A stretch of DNA of 64,000 bases from Desulfobacca sp. (GTDB taxonomy: Bacteria > Desulfobacterota > Desulfobaccia > Desulfobaccales > Desulfobaccaceae): the NCBI GenBank assembly GCA_020725545.1, contig DYEV01000030.1, positions 183,625 to 247,624 of the forward strand, in the 5' to 3' direction. Positions 25,565-34,245 of this stretch are shown here, one piece after another. How positions within the stretch are numbered: position 1 is the stretch's first letter; every line of letters starts with the position of its first letter. The notes below the pieces were generated by a model. That model saw only the letters and a list, made by a program, of their open reading frames with translations. It made no database searches and had not been told where the DNA came from. The position numbers were made by a program, and so were the translations under genes.

Positions 25565-26695
25565 CTAACCCAACACCCGGATTGATTTCTTCGCCAGTTC
25601 GGCATGCTTGACTTCGGCATAGCGTTTTTTCTTCTCGGACCACTCAATGACCTTGGCCAGGGCATCGCCGGCGAAGCTGGGGTTTTGTTTGTAATCAAAG
25701 ATTTCGATATCGCTACTCTTGGAATCGGCCAGTACGGCCCGGCCCAGAGGGCTCCGGGTGATGACGGTGGTCCAACCTTCCGGCGAGCCGATACCGCCGA
25801 AGGAAATGTCGGCATATTCCGCAGCATAGTCGTCGCAGTAGTGGCAGGCGTAGCGTTTAATGAAGTCCAACTTCTCCAAGGAGATATTGATGATCTCCTT
25901 GTTTTTTAGGTGGATCATGAGATTTTCTTTAACATTGACTTTGGCAACGTCATCCCACTGGAAGCCGCCTACCTGTTCCAGTTTCTGCCGCTGTTCCGGG
26001 CCGAAGTGAAAATTGCCGGTACAGAACAGACCGAAATGGTATTTGATGGTGCCCGAAGGGACAATGCCCATGACTTCCATGCGCCGCAGCGTATTGATCT
26101 GGCAGGGGGTGCCCACAAAGGCCACCCGATTCAACCGCTTCTTGGCCACTTCCCCCAGTTCGATGATGGAGGGCGAGAAGGTGGTATAGAGACTGGAATA
26201 GACCTTGGAGAAGTGGGTCATGCCGTGCATGGTGTCGAAGTGGAAGCCGGCCGCATCGATGATCTCTTCCCGGGTCAGGGCCAGCCAAGGCCAGCGGCGG
26301 AAGCGGCCCACCCGCCGGCTGACAATGGCGCCGTCAATACGGCCCATGTCCAGGAGATGGAGGAGCAGGGCGGTGACCACGCCGCCGTCGGTGGCGTGGG
26401 CCAGGACCTCCGGGTCTTTGGCACGGGCCACGGTGGTCTCAATCACCCGGCCGATGGGGGCGCTCCAGGCGAACTGGCGTTTCAGTTCTTCGTCCAGTTC
26501 GTTGACTTCCGGGCAGATGGAGTGGCAGATGCCGCACTCGATGCATTTTTCAATATCAGCATAGCGGGGCCGGCCGGTCTCATCCAATTCCAGGGCGCCG
26601 TAATTGATGGCTGTGCAGAAAGTGACGCAACCGCCGCAATGGTGGCAAAGTCCCGGCTTCTGCACCTCTTGGATCAGGTTAAAAAAGGTTTTCAT
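25565..26695 (-). CDS. FrhB/FdhB-like flavoprotein with two [4Fe-4S] clusters
   Basis: 376 aa from ATG 26695 (GGAGG upstream). N-terminal 8-Fe ferredoxin domain: C17, C20, C23, C27 and C51, C54, C57, C61. The remainder is the coenzyme F420 hydrogenase/dehydrogenase beta domain (ATDGGVVTALLLHLLD, FVGTPCQINTLRRM, FGLFCTGNFHFG, YACHYCDDYAAEYADISFGG). Such subunits carry FAD and pass electrons to F420, NAD(P) or ferredoxin. Here it lies between MvhD and MvhG. The electron acceptor is not known. Confidence 0.88.
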   Translation of the reverse strand: MKTFFNLIQEVQKPGLCHHCGGCVTFCTAINYGALELDETGRPRYADIEKCIECGICHSICPEVNELDEELKRQFAWSAPIGRVIETTVARAKDPEVLAHATDGGVVTALLLHLLDMGRIDGAIVSRRVGRFRRWPWLALTREEIIDAAGFHFDTMHGMTHFSKVYSSLYTTFSPSIIELGEVAKKRLNRVAFVGTPCQINTLRRMEVMGIVPSGTIKYHFGLFCTGNFHFGPEQRQKLEQVGGFQWDDVAKVNVKENLMIHLKNKEIINISLEKLDFIKRYACHYCDDYAAEYADISFGGIGSPEGWTTVITRSPLGRAVLADSKSSDIEIFDYKQNPSFAGDALAKVIEWSEKKKRYAEVKHAELAKKSIRVLG

Positions 26696-26708
26696 GGCGC
26701 CTCCTGCT

Positions 26709-27140
26709 TCACGCGGCCAACGCCTGGGGCGACCGCACCGGATTGGGCCCCAACCGCCGGATTTTTTCGGTAAATTCAGTGACAAGCTGGGCAAACCGGG
26801 GCGCCTCCGCCGAGGATACCCACTCGATGGCAAACCTCTCTGGGTCGATGCCCAGATCTTCCAACACTACTTTTATGGCTTCGCTGCGGGCCAGAGCTTT
26901 GTGATTACCATCCAGGTAATGACAGTCGCCCAGGTGTCACCCCATAACGATGACGCCGTCCAGACCCCGCTCCAGGGCGTCCACCACCAGGCGGGGATGC
27001 ACCATACCGGAACACATGGTGCGGATGACCCGCATGTTGGGAGGATATTGGAGACGGGAGACGCCGGCCAGATCACTACCGGCATAGGCGCACCAATTGC
27101 ACAGGAAACCGAGGATGACCGGTTCAAATTGTGCTGACAT
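26709..27140 (-). CDS. mvhD: MvhD/VhuD-type [2Fe-2S] electron-transfer subunit (TGA read as Sec68)
   Basis: 143 aa including Sec; links the hydrogenase to HdrA. The frame stops at TGA 26937-26939 within V-M-G-TGA-H-L-G-D-C-H-Y, where family members read GGCHPGDCHY; it then stays open for 75 codons to a TGA stop at 26709-26711. N-terminal CNWC (14-17) and C73 remain. A perfect SECIS-like hairpin follows. Sec at this place is known in Methanococcus VhuD. Unextended calls give a 67-aa fragment. Confidence 0.9.
26904..26920 (-). promoter_or_regulatory. SECIS-like hairpin of mvhD
   Basis: Begins 16 nt after the TGA: perfect 6-bp stem ATTACC / GGTAAT, loop TGGAT, the same loop and spacing as mvhA although the stem sequence is different. 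Confidence 0.8.
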
Positions 27141-27243
27141 ACAATGCCTCCTTGAAAATCTTTATCAATATGAGCGGGGGGCCTTGACCGCTTACCCCCG
27201 GGGCCTTGGCCCCCGCTCCCCGCTGATGCGTTTATTTGGTGCG

Positions 27244-27333
27244 AGGGGAGGGGGGCCAGGGGGCGAGGCCCCCTGCCCCCTCCCCTGCAACCCCTCCCCC
27301 ACCCCAGGCCTGGCTATTGGCTGTGCCAAAAGC
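27244..27333 (+). repeat. Dispersed GC-rich repeat R1, copy C
   Basis: GGGGCCAGGGGGCGAGGCCC, CCCTGCCCCCTCCCC, AACCCCTCCCCCACCCC, ending GGCTGTGCCAAAAGC. It lies in the 221-nt gap between hdrA and mvhD and contains the strong inverted repeat CAGGGGGC / GCCCCCTG, so it could affect expression between the two genes. Confidence 0.6.
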
Positions 27334-27361
27334 TCAGGGAGGAGGGTTAAGGGGCAGACCT

Positions 27362-30300
27362 TTAGGCCCCCGCCTGGGCAAACCCTGCCACCACCGCATC
27401 CACCTGGGCCTGCAGTTGCTCCATAGTAAAACCATGCACCTCGACGCCGTCCTTGGGGCAGGTGGCAGCGCAGAGGCCACAGCCTTTGCACAAGGCCTTG
27501 TCGGTGACAATGCGGCGGTGCACTTGGCCATTATCCCGATACTCCTCCACTTTAATGGCCATATAAGGACAGACGTCCACGCACAGGGCGCAGCCGTCGC
27601 ATTTCTCCGTGGGATAGGACTTGATGGCATCCAGGGACATGCGCTCTTTGGCCAGGATGACCCCCGCCCGGGAGACCGCCGCCATGGCCTGGGACACCGA
27701 TTCATTGATGGGTTTGGGATGATGGCAGAGACCGGCAAGGAAAAGGCCGTCCACCAGGGAATCCACCGGCCGCAGCTTGGGATGGGCTTCATTGATGAAG
27801 CCGTCGGTATTGACATTATATTTGTAAAGCTCCATAAGCTGCTCATGCTGCCGGGGCACGATGGCCGAGGCTAGGACCAGATAATCCGCCGGGATGGTCA
27901 CCGGCATCTGGACGATGGGGTCCACCACCTCCACCAGGAGGTTATCCCCTTCTTTCCTGACTTTTGGTTTATTCTCCAGGTCATAACGGATGAAGAGGAC
28001 GCCCAGTTCCCGGGCCTTGGTGTAGAGGTCTTCCCGTTTGCCGTAGGTGCGGATATCCCGATACAGGATGAAAACCTGCATGTCGGGGTTAAGTTCCTTC
28101 AATTTGATGGCGCTGTGCACCGAATGGGTGCAGCAGACCCGGCTGCAATACATCCGCTCCGGCTCCCGGGAGCCGACGCACTGGATAAAGACGGCGCTGC
28201 CGGCCTTGGCCACCTGAGCGGATCGCTCCCGCAGCTCCGCGTCAAACTCCAAATGGGTCTTGATCCGGGCATCCTGGCCATAGAGGTATTCGTTGGGTTT
28301 GTATTCCTCGGCGCCGATGGCCAGGACGGCGATGCCATAGGAGACCGTTTCGGTGCGGCCGGCCACGATAATGTCACTCTGGAAATTGCCGACGGAACCG
28401 GAGACCGACTTGACTTCGGCCTGCTTTAAGACCTTGATCTTGGGGTGATTTTCCACCTTGGCAATCAGGACCTGGAGATTGGTGCGGATGTCTTCGCCTT
28501 TCCAGGTCTTGTTCAGGAACCAGGCATTGCCGCCCAGTTTATCGCTCTTCTCCACCAGGACCGTCTCGTAGTTGCGGTCAGCCAGATCCAGGGCCGCGGT
28601 CATCCCGGCCAAACCGCCGCCGATGACCAGAGCCCGTTGGGAGACCGCCACCGACAGGCGCTGCAAGGGGAAATCCCGCAGGGCCTTGGCCACTGCCATA
28701 CGCACCTGATCCTTGGCCTTGGCCGTGGCGGCTTCGGGACTTTGCTGGTGCACCCAGGAGTTCTGGTTGCGGATGTTGGCCATTTCCAGGAGGTAGCCGT
28801 TGAGACCGGCCTCCCGCAGAGTATCGGCAAACAGGGCCTCATGGGTCCGGGGTGTACAGGCCGCCACGACGATGCGGTTCAGATTATGCTCCTTGATCTT
28901 TTCCGCCATGAGGACCTGGGTATCAGTGGAACAGGAAAAAAGATTGTTCTCCACATACTGCACGTAGGGCAAGGTCTTGGCATAGTCCACCACCTCAGGC
29001 ACATTCACCGTGTTGGCAATGTTGATGCCGCAGGAGCAGACAAAGACGCCTACCCGCGGTTCTTCGCCGGAAACATCCCGTTCCGGTGGATAGGTCTTCT
29101 CCTTGGTGAGGGTGCCCCGGGCCGTGACCAGGTTTTTGGCCGCGGCGGTGGCGGCTGCGGAGGCGTCGGTGACCGACCGGGGGATGGATTTGGGGCCCGA
29201 GAAGGCGCCGCAGACATAGACGCCCTCCCGCTGGGTCAGGACCGGCGCAAAGCTGGAGGTGTCGGCAAAGCGATACTGGTCCAATTTCAGACCGAATTTG
29301 GCCGCCAATTCCAGGGCGTCGGCCGGGGCTTCCAAACCCACGGAGAGCACCACCAGATCGAAGTCTTCCCTGACCTGCTGGCCGTCTTCGGTGACATAAT
29401 AGATCCGGGCGCCGATATTCTTTTCGCCCGGGTCGACGCTGTGGGGCCGGGAGCGGATAAAGCGCACACCCTTGGCCATGGCGTCGTTGTAATAGCGCTC
29501 AAATTCTTTATTATGGGCCCGGAGATCCATGTAGAAGATGGTCTGTTGGATATCATCGCCGTGCAGATGCTCGGCGGTGACCAAGGACTGCTTCACCGCA
29601 TACATGCAGCAGACCGTGGAGCAATAGCCGTTGCCGCAGGCCTTGTTCCGGGAGCCGACGCATTGGATCCAGGCGATCTTTTTGGGCTCCCGGCCGGTGG
29701 AAGGCTGCACCAGATGCCCCTGGAAAGGACCGCTGGCCGACAACAGCCGCTCATATTCCAAGCCGGTGACCACGTCCGGCAACTGTTCGTAATTGTAGAT
29801 ATCAAAGCCGGTGGGGTCGAAGGGCTTATAACCGGGGGCCAGAATGACGGAGCCGACGTTGACAGTCCGGACCTCCTCTGGCTCATCAAAATTAATGGCG
29901 CCGGTGGGGCAGAATTTTTCACAGGCCTTGCACTTGCCCTTCTGGAAATAGATGCAATGGTCCTTGTCGATGACGTACTTCAGGGGAACGGTCTGATTGT
30001 ACGAGATGTAAATGGCCTTCCGGGTGCCCACGCCCATTTGATACTCATCCGGCACCTTGCGGGGACATTTTTGCGAACACAGACCGCAGGCAATGCACTT
30101 GTCCATGTCCACATAACGGGGGTGCTGGCGGAGGGTGACCAGGAAGTTGCCGGGCTGCCCGGAGATGGTGTCGATTTCGGAGAGGGTAAGAAGCTCGATG
30201 TTTAAGTGCCGACCGCACTCAACCAACTTGGGTGAGAGAATTCACATGGCGCAATCATTGGTCGGATAGGTCTTGTCCAGCTGCGCCATCTTGCCGCCGA

Positions 30301-30421
30301 TGCCGGGGCCTTTTTCCACCAGATAGACGTAATAGCCGGAATCGGCCAGATCCAGGGCCGCCTGGATCCCGGCGATGCCGCCGCCGACCACCAAAACGGA
30401 GCCGACAACTTTGTCTGACAT
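27362..30421 (-). CDS. hdrA: Two-module HdrA-like flavoprotein (TGA read as Sec60)
   Basis: 1019 aa. FAD-binding VVGGGIAGIQAALDLA at 11-26; then TNDCAM-TGA-ILSPKLVECGRH, where HdrA has Cys: TGA at 30242-30244 is codon 60. Ferredoxin-type cysteines at 109-119 and 156-171. From about residue 450 a second HdrA module begins (VFVCSCGINIANTVNVPEVV) with its own FAD motif VIGGGLAGMTAALDL, and two more 4Fe-4S motifs start at 941 and 978. Start ATG 30421 has AGGAGG five bases upstream. HdrA bifurcates or confurcates electrons with ferredoxin. No hdrB or hdrC is nearby. Sec is known here in Methanococcales HdrA. The frame also runs upstream into an HTH domain. Confidence 0.9.
30202..30222 (-). promoter_or_regulatory. 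SECIS-like hairpin of hdrA
   Basis: 8-bp stem TTGAGTGC / GCACTTAA (one G-U pair) with loop GGTCG, starting 19 nt after the TGA; the loop begins 28 nt after it, against 23 nt in the other three genes. The GGTC loop resembles that of the E. coli fdhF SECIS. Confidence 0.7.
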
Positions 30422-30724
30422 AACTGCCTCCTGAAACGTTATTGGCAACCTGCTGCGTTCAGGTTGTTCAGATGCGTGTAACGCCAACGCCACTGGCACG
30501 GTGACCACCTCCCGGGTCTCCGCCAGGGCCAGCTCCCGGGGGTTGAGAGAACCGGGATCCAGGGCGAATTCTTGACACAGCCGTTGGAAATCCTCCCGGG
30601 ACAGCAACAGCCCCCGCCCCGGGGCTGGCCGAGCCGGTATCTTGCCGGTCTTTACCCAATTCCGGATGGTATTCCGATGCACTCCCAACCGCTCCGCCAA
30701 AGTAATCACTTGGATCAGGATCAT
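30422..30724 (-). CDS. Excisionase/MerR-like HTH domain, in frame with HdrA
   Basis: From ATG 30724, about 101 codons (ITLAERLGVHRNTIRNWVK ... LLSREDFQRLCQEFA) form a small winged HTH like those of MerR/excisionase proteins. ATG 30724 overlaps the protease stop in ATGA and has GGAGG upstream, so it is coupled to it. No stop codon separates it from the HdrA start at 30421: translation would give a 1120-residue HTH-HdrA fusion. The internal AGGAGG before 30421 suggests HdrA is also made alone. It may be a regulator of this operon; that is inference. Confidence 0.65.
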
Positions 30725-31260
30725 GCGCCGCCTCCGATCTGGTCTAACACCCACTCACACGCCGCCGGGATGGCGGCAGCCACCGCCGGCGATAAACCGG
30801 GTTGGATCTCCTCTGGAATTTGCTCAATTTGCACCGTCAGAATACGCACCTCCACCCCACCAGTTTTGGCCAACTCCTGGAGTAGATTGAGGGACGGAAA
30901 GTGGTGCACGGAAAAATCATTGACTTTCTCCGTAGCAATCTGGTCCACCGGCAGCTCGAAGAGTTCCCCGGCGACCCGCCCGGGCTGCTGGGCCGCATCA
31001 ATAATTAAGATTTTTTTGGGTTTTTGCGGGGCCAGGAGGATATCGAAGAGGAGGTCCCGGATGCTGGTCCCCACATCCTCCACCCGCACCGAGGCGGGGA
31101 ACCGGGAGCGGGCCAGGAGATGCTCAACCACCGCCGGGCCGAAGCCGTCATCCCCCATGAGGACATTGCCGCAGCCAAAAACCAATACGGCGGCCGGGGG
31201 CGGGTCCGCCCCGCAAGAACAGGTGTACGAGGGTTGGATGATGTTGTGCATAGTATGCAT
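30721..31260 (-). CDS. Hydrogenase maturation protease
   Basis: 179 aa HyaD/HycI-family endopeptidase that removes the C-terminal tail of the [NiFe] large subunit after Ni insertion. VLVFGCGNVLMGDDGFGPAVVEHL carries the Ni-sensing acidic residue; ILIIDAAQQPG and VHHFPSLNLLQEL complete the fold. The N-terminal 25 residues (CSCGAD) are unusual, and ATG 31251 is an alternative start. First gene of the operon, with a consensus promoter 35 nt upstream. Confidence 0.88.
   Translation of the reverse strand: MHTMHNIIQPSYTCSCGADPPPAAVLVFGCGNVLMGDDGFGPAVVEHLLARSRFPASVRVEDVGTSIRDLLFDILLAPQKPKKILIIDAAQQPGRVAGELFELPVDQIATEKVNDFSVHHFPSLNLLQELAKTGGVEVRILTVQIEQIPEEIQPGLSPAVAAAIPAACEWVLDQIGGGA
31247..31259. 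promoter_or_regulatory. Palindrome at the start of the hydrogenase operon
   Basis: TGCATA-G-TATGCA, a perfect 6+6 inverted repeat over the first codons of the protease gene. Upstream, GCACATTTA and GCACATAAT form a direct repeat just after the -10 box. Either could be an operator, for example of the HTH protein in this operon; this is inferred. Confidence 0.35.
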
Positions 31261-31294
31261 TGCGTCTTACGTGTTCATTATGTGCTAAATGTGC

Positions 31295-31322
31295 ATTATA
31301 GGCAGGGCAGGAATTTTGTCAA
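31295..31322 (-). promoter_or_regulatory. Consensus sigma-70 promoter of the hydrogenase operon
   Basis: On the minus strand TTGACA (31322-31317), 16-nt spacer, TATAAT (31300-31295): both boxes are perfect. The start site is expected near 31288, about 30 nt before the protease gene. Confidence 0.75.
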
Positions 31323-31373
31323 GAAAAAAATGAAGGGGGAAGGATGGCCTCAAGCCCGCGGGGAAGAGCAAGG

Positions 31374-31395
31374 GGGCGGACTAAGGTGTCCGCCC
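31374..31395. terminator. Stem-loop between the hydrogenase and Mla operons
   Basis: Perfect 8-bp stem GGGCGGAC / GTCCGCCC with a 6-nt loop, downstream of the lipoprotein gene (leftward) and upstream of the hydrogenase promoter. No T-run on either side, so only a weak terminator candidate. Confidence 0.35.
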
Positions 31396-31429
31396 GGCGG
31401 TGGATTGGCGGGGGGAGAAAAAGCTGCTT

Positions 31430-32053
31430 CTATTTCCCTGACCGTCGGGCCGCGGCCTGGTAGACGTCGTCAATGAGGTTGGCCGAGACCTGGGCCATGG
31501 CCTGGCTCATGGCTTGGGCCAGGCCGGCGGGGGTCTTCTCGAGCAGGGGGTGGGTCTGCCGGTAGTTTTTCTGCAGGATGACCCTCCGGGTTACTTCCGG
31601 TTCGCTCAGGTCCGACAGGGTGATGCTGACGGCCAGGACGGCGTGCCAGCCGCTGGGATCGTTGACTTCGGCAAACTCCTGGACCGCCCCTTCCAGGCGG
31701 AAGCGGCCGATACCCGATTGTTGGTACCCGAAGACGCCGGCAAAGAGGTTTCCTTGCCGCAGGTCTCGCAGCAGCAAATCCGTCACCAGGTAACTGGGGC
31801 TCACCTGCCAGCGGTTGTAGGTATAGGTGGCGCTCTGATAGGGGGCCGGCTGGTAGATCATGTTGGTGGTGTTAATGGCATGAGCCGCGGCGAACAGCTC
31901 CACCCGGATGCTCTCGGTTAGAGGGGTTTGCCGGGCCAGGACTGGCGTGGGGTAGTCCAGGAGAAAGTGGTTGGTGACCAACGGCGGTTTGCCGCAGCCG
32001 GCTAGGAGCGTAACGCAGCCGGCCAGAAGGATGAGGAGCGTCAACCGTGCCAT
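31430..32053 (-). CDS. PqiC-like outer-membrane lipoprotein of the Mla-type transporter
   Basis: 207 aa. Lipoprotein signal (LTLLILLAGCVTLLAGC, lipobox LAGC) and the ABC-transport auxiliary fold (HFLLDYPTP, YQSATYTYNRWQVSPSYLVTDLLLRDL). Start ATG 32053 has GAGG upstream and gives a normal signal peptide. ATG 32125 overlaps the MlaD stop as ATGA and is an alternative, with 24 extra residues. Last gene of the transporter operon. Confidence 0.82.
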   Translation of the reverse strand: MARLTLLILLAGCVTLLAGCGKPPLVTNHFLLDYPTPVLARQTPLTESIRVELFAAAHAINTTNMIYQPAPYQSATYTYNRWQVSPSYLVTDLLLRDLRQGNLFAGVFGYQQSGIGRFRLEGAVQEFAEVNDPSGWHAVLAVSITLSDLSEPEVTRRVILQKNYRQTHPLLEKTPAGLAQAMSQAMAQVSANLIDDVYQAAARRSGK

Positions 32054-32121
32054 TGGTCCTCTTGTCAAGTCCGTGTCAAGATCAGGGCCGCAGGTTTTTC
32101 TCATCTGTCTGTCACCTGTCC

Positions 32122-33060
32122 TCATGGTCTCTGGGTTCCCTTGGTCTCGTTCCAGCGGGGGGTGGGCGGTTTGCCGAACAAGAGATCGGGCGGCCGTTCG
32201 GCAAGCCGTTGGGAGAACTGCTCCAGGGATTCCGTGGCCCGCCGCAGGTTTTCGCTGATGATCTGGGCCTCCAGAATAACCCCCCGGGTGCGGGTCATGG
32301 TTTCGGGGAGTTTCATGGCTTCCAGTTGTTTCGTGAGATCGGCCACAAACTCCCTGGCTTGGCTGACCGCGGCCTTGGTTTCCCGAACGGTTGCCACGGT
32401 TTCTTTGATGAGATGGTCAACTTTCAGCTGTCCCACGGCAGCATCGGCCTTGCCGGTCAGGGATTGGATATTGGCGGCGGCTTTTTCCAGCCGGGTCAGG
32501 ATGTTTTGGACCTGTTCACCTTTGAAAAAGTTGCCGACATCGGCCATGGTGGCCTGGAGTTGGTCGGAGAGGCCCTTGACGTCGATGGCATTCAATTTAT
32601 GGAGGACCTCATTCAGCCCCGAGAGCAGGCGATTGAATTCCGAGGGGCGGGAAGGGATCACCGGATATTCCGACGGGAACGTGAGCTTGGGAGAGAGATC
32701 CGGGGCGTCGGCATGGCGGTAGTCCAGGTCAATGAACATGAGGCCGGTGATGCCGGCGCTGGTCAGTTGGGCCACGGTGCTCTTGGTCAGATCGCCCGGC
32801 ATGTTGATGCGCATGATGATGGCCACTAAACGATTATCCGGGGCAATGCGGATGGCTTCCACCCGGCCCACTTCCACGCCCCGGAAGCGCACCGTGGAAT
32901 CCCGCTGCAGACCCTGGACTGATTCATCCAGATAAGTGACATACGTATTGCCGGCCATGAAAAAACCCGTCACCCCGATCCAGACGATGGCGCCGGCCAG
33001 CAGCAGCACGCCGATGATGACGAACAAGCCCACCAGAAAACTGGAGGTTTGCTTGGCCAT
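32122..33060 (-). CDS. MlaD-type MCE-domain lipid-binding protein
   Basis: 312 aa from ATG 33060. One membrane anchor (FLVGLFVIIGVLLLAGAIVWIGV), an MCE domain (VTYLDESVQGLQRDSTVRFRGVEVGRVEAI), and a long helical C-terminal part (residues about 140-290) that may form a tunnel as in PqiB/YebT-like proteins. Binds phospholipid between membranes. The longer frame to 33129 is an artefact. Confidence 0.88.
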   Translation of the reverse strand: MAKQTSSFLVGLFVIIGVLLLAGAIVWIGVTGFFMAGNTYVTYLDESVQGLQRDSTVRFRGVEVGRVEAIRIAPDNRLVAIIMRINMPGDLTKSTVAQLTSAGITGLMFIDLDYRHADAPDLSPKLTFPSEYPVIPSRPSEFNRLLSGLNEVLHKLNAIDVKGLSDQLQATMADVGNFFKGEQVQNILTRLEKAAANIQSLTGKADAAVGQLKVDHLIKETVATVRETKAAVSQAREFVADLTKQLEAMKLPETMTRTRGVILEAQIISENLRRATESLEQFSQRLAERPPDLLFGKPPTPRWNETKGTQRP

Positions 33061-33241
33061 GAATGACAACCTTCCCTTGTCGCCGCTCTTTTGGCCGGCG
33101 AACCGTGAGCGTTGCGCCGTGAGCGGCAAATGGTTGCAGGTTAGGGGTCAGAGGTCAGAGGTTTATTGAGCCAATTTCCAGAAGGCCAGATCCCGGTAGC
33201 CTGGATATGCACCTTTGACCCCGCACTTTTCTTGCCGGCCG

Positions 33242-34075
33242 TCAGCCCCCTCGCCGGGTCTCCACCAGCGTCATCTCTAAACGCAGTTTCTGGGCCAGCC
33301 GGATGTACTCTTCGCCGGCCGGTTTGCGGTTAAAGAAGTTGGACACCTTTGGCTCGGTGGCGTGGTCGCGCAATTCCCGGGGGTCGCCTTCGGCAATGAT
33401 CCCTTTGGTCTCTTTGTCCAACATAATGATCCGGTCCGCGATCAGGTAGATGGACTGCAATTCGTGGGTGACGATGACCATGGTGGTGCCCAGGGCGGCG
33501 TTGAGGCCTTTGATGAGCAGGTCTAGCTCCACGGCGGAGACGGGGTCGAGACCGGCCGAGGGTTCATCAAAGAACAGGATGGGCGGGTCCAGGGCCATGG
33601 CCCGGGCCAGACCGGCCCGTTTCTTCATGCCGCCGGAGAGTTCTTCGGGCAGGTGATTTTCATAGCCCGTCAGATTGACCAGACTGAGTTTCATGCGCAC
33701 GATCAAGTCGATAATCTTGGCTGGCAGATTGGTATACTGCTGCAGGGGCACTGCAATATTTTCCGCCAGGGTCATGGAGCCGAACAGGGCCCCGGCCTGA
33801 AAGAGCATGCCGGTGCCTTTGCGGACCTGTTCCATTTCACTGGGATCCTGGGCCACGATGTCGACGCCGTTCACCAGCACTTTGCCGGCGGTGGGACGGT
33901 AGAGGCCGATCAGATGCTTTAACAGCGTGGTTTTGCCGCAGCCGCTGCCTCCCAGGATAACAAAGATTTCGCCCCTCTTGACCTGAAAACTGACATCCCG
34001 AAAAATGAGATTGTCCCCGAATTCGGCCCGCAGATGTTCGACAATAATAATGGGTTCCGCGTCGGCGGTTTTCAT
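33242..34075 (-). CDS. MlaF-type ABC transporter ATPase
   Basis: 277 aa. Walker A GGSGCGKTTLL, Q-loop region LFQAGALFGSMTLAENIAVPL (MlaF-typical), signature LSGGMKKRAGLARAMALDPPILFFDEPSAGLDP, H-loop VTHEL. Energises lipid transport by MlaE. Confidence 0.92.
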   Translation of the reverse strand: MKTADAEPIIIVEHLRAEFGDNLIFRDVSFQVKRGEIFVILGGSGCGKTTLLKHLIGLYRPTAGKVLVNGVDIVAQDPSEMEQVRKGTGMLFQAGALFGSMTLAENIAVPLQQYTNLPAKIIDLIVRMKLSLVNLTGYENHLPEELSGGMKKRAGLARAMALDPPILFFDEPSAGLDPVSAVELDLLIKGLNAALGTTMVIVTHELQSIYLIADRIIMLDKETKGIIAEGDPRELRDHATEPKVSNFFNRKPAGEEYIRLAQKLRLEMTLVETRRGG

Positions 34076-34245
34076 AGGGTTCCCAGAATGTTCCCTTCTC
34101 GCCAGCTGTCGTCGCCAGCTTTAGCTGGCGGCAAACCTTTGATCCTGCGTCTGAGCCGGCCGGGAGAAAATGGTTGCGCCGGCTCAAGCCTGCAGGTACC
34201 CATGTGGGGGTTGTTTCACCTACTCATCTTCACACCGCGATGCCT

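Noticed and set aside
28445..30205. 586-codon open frame on the plus strand
   Set aside because: Antisense to hdrA; the translation is rich in Gly, His, Asp and Ala with no family resemblance, typical of shadow frames in high-GC genes.
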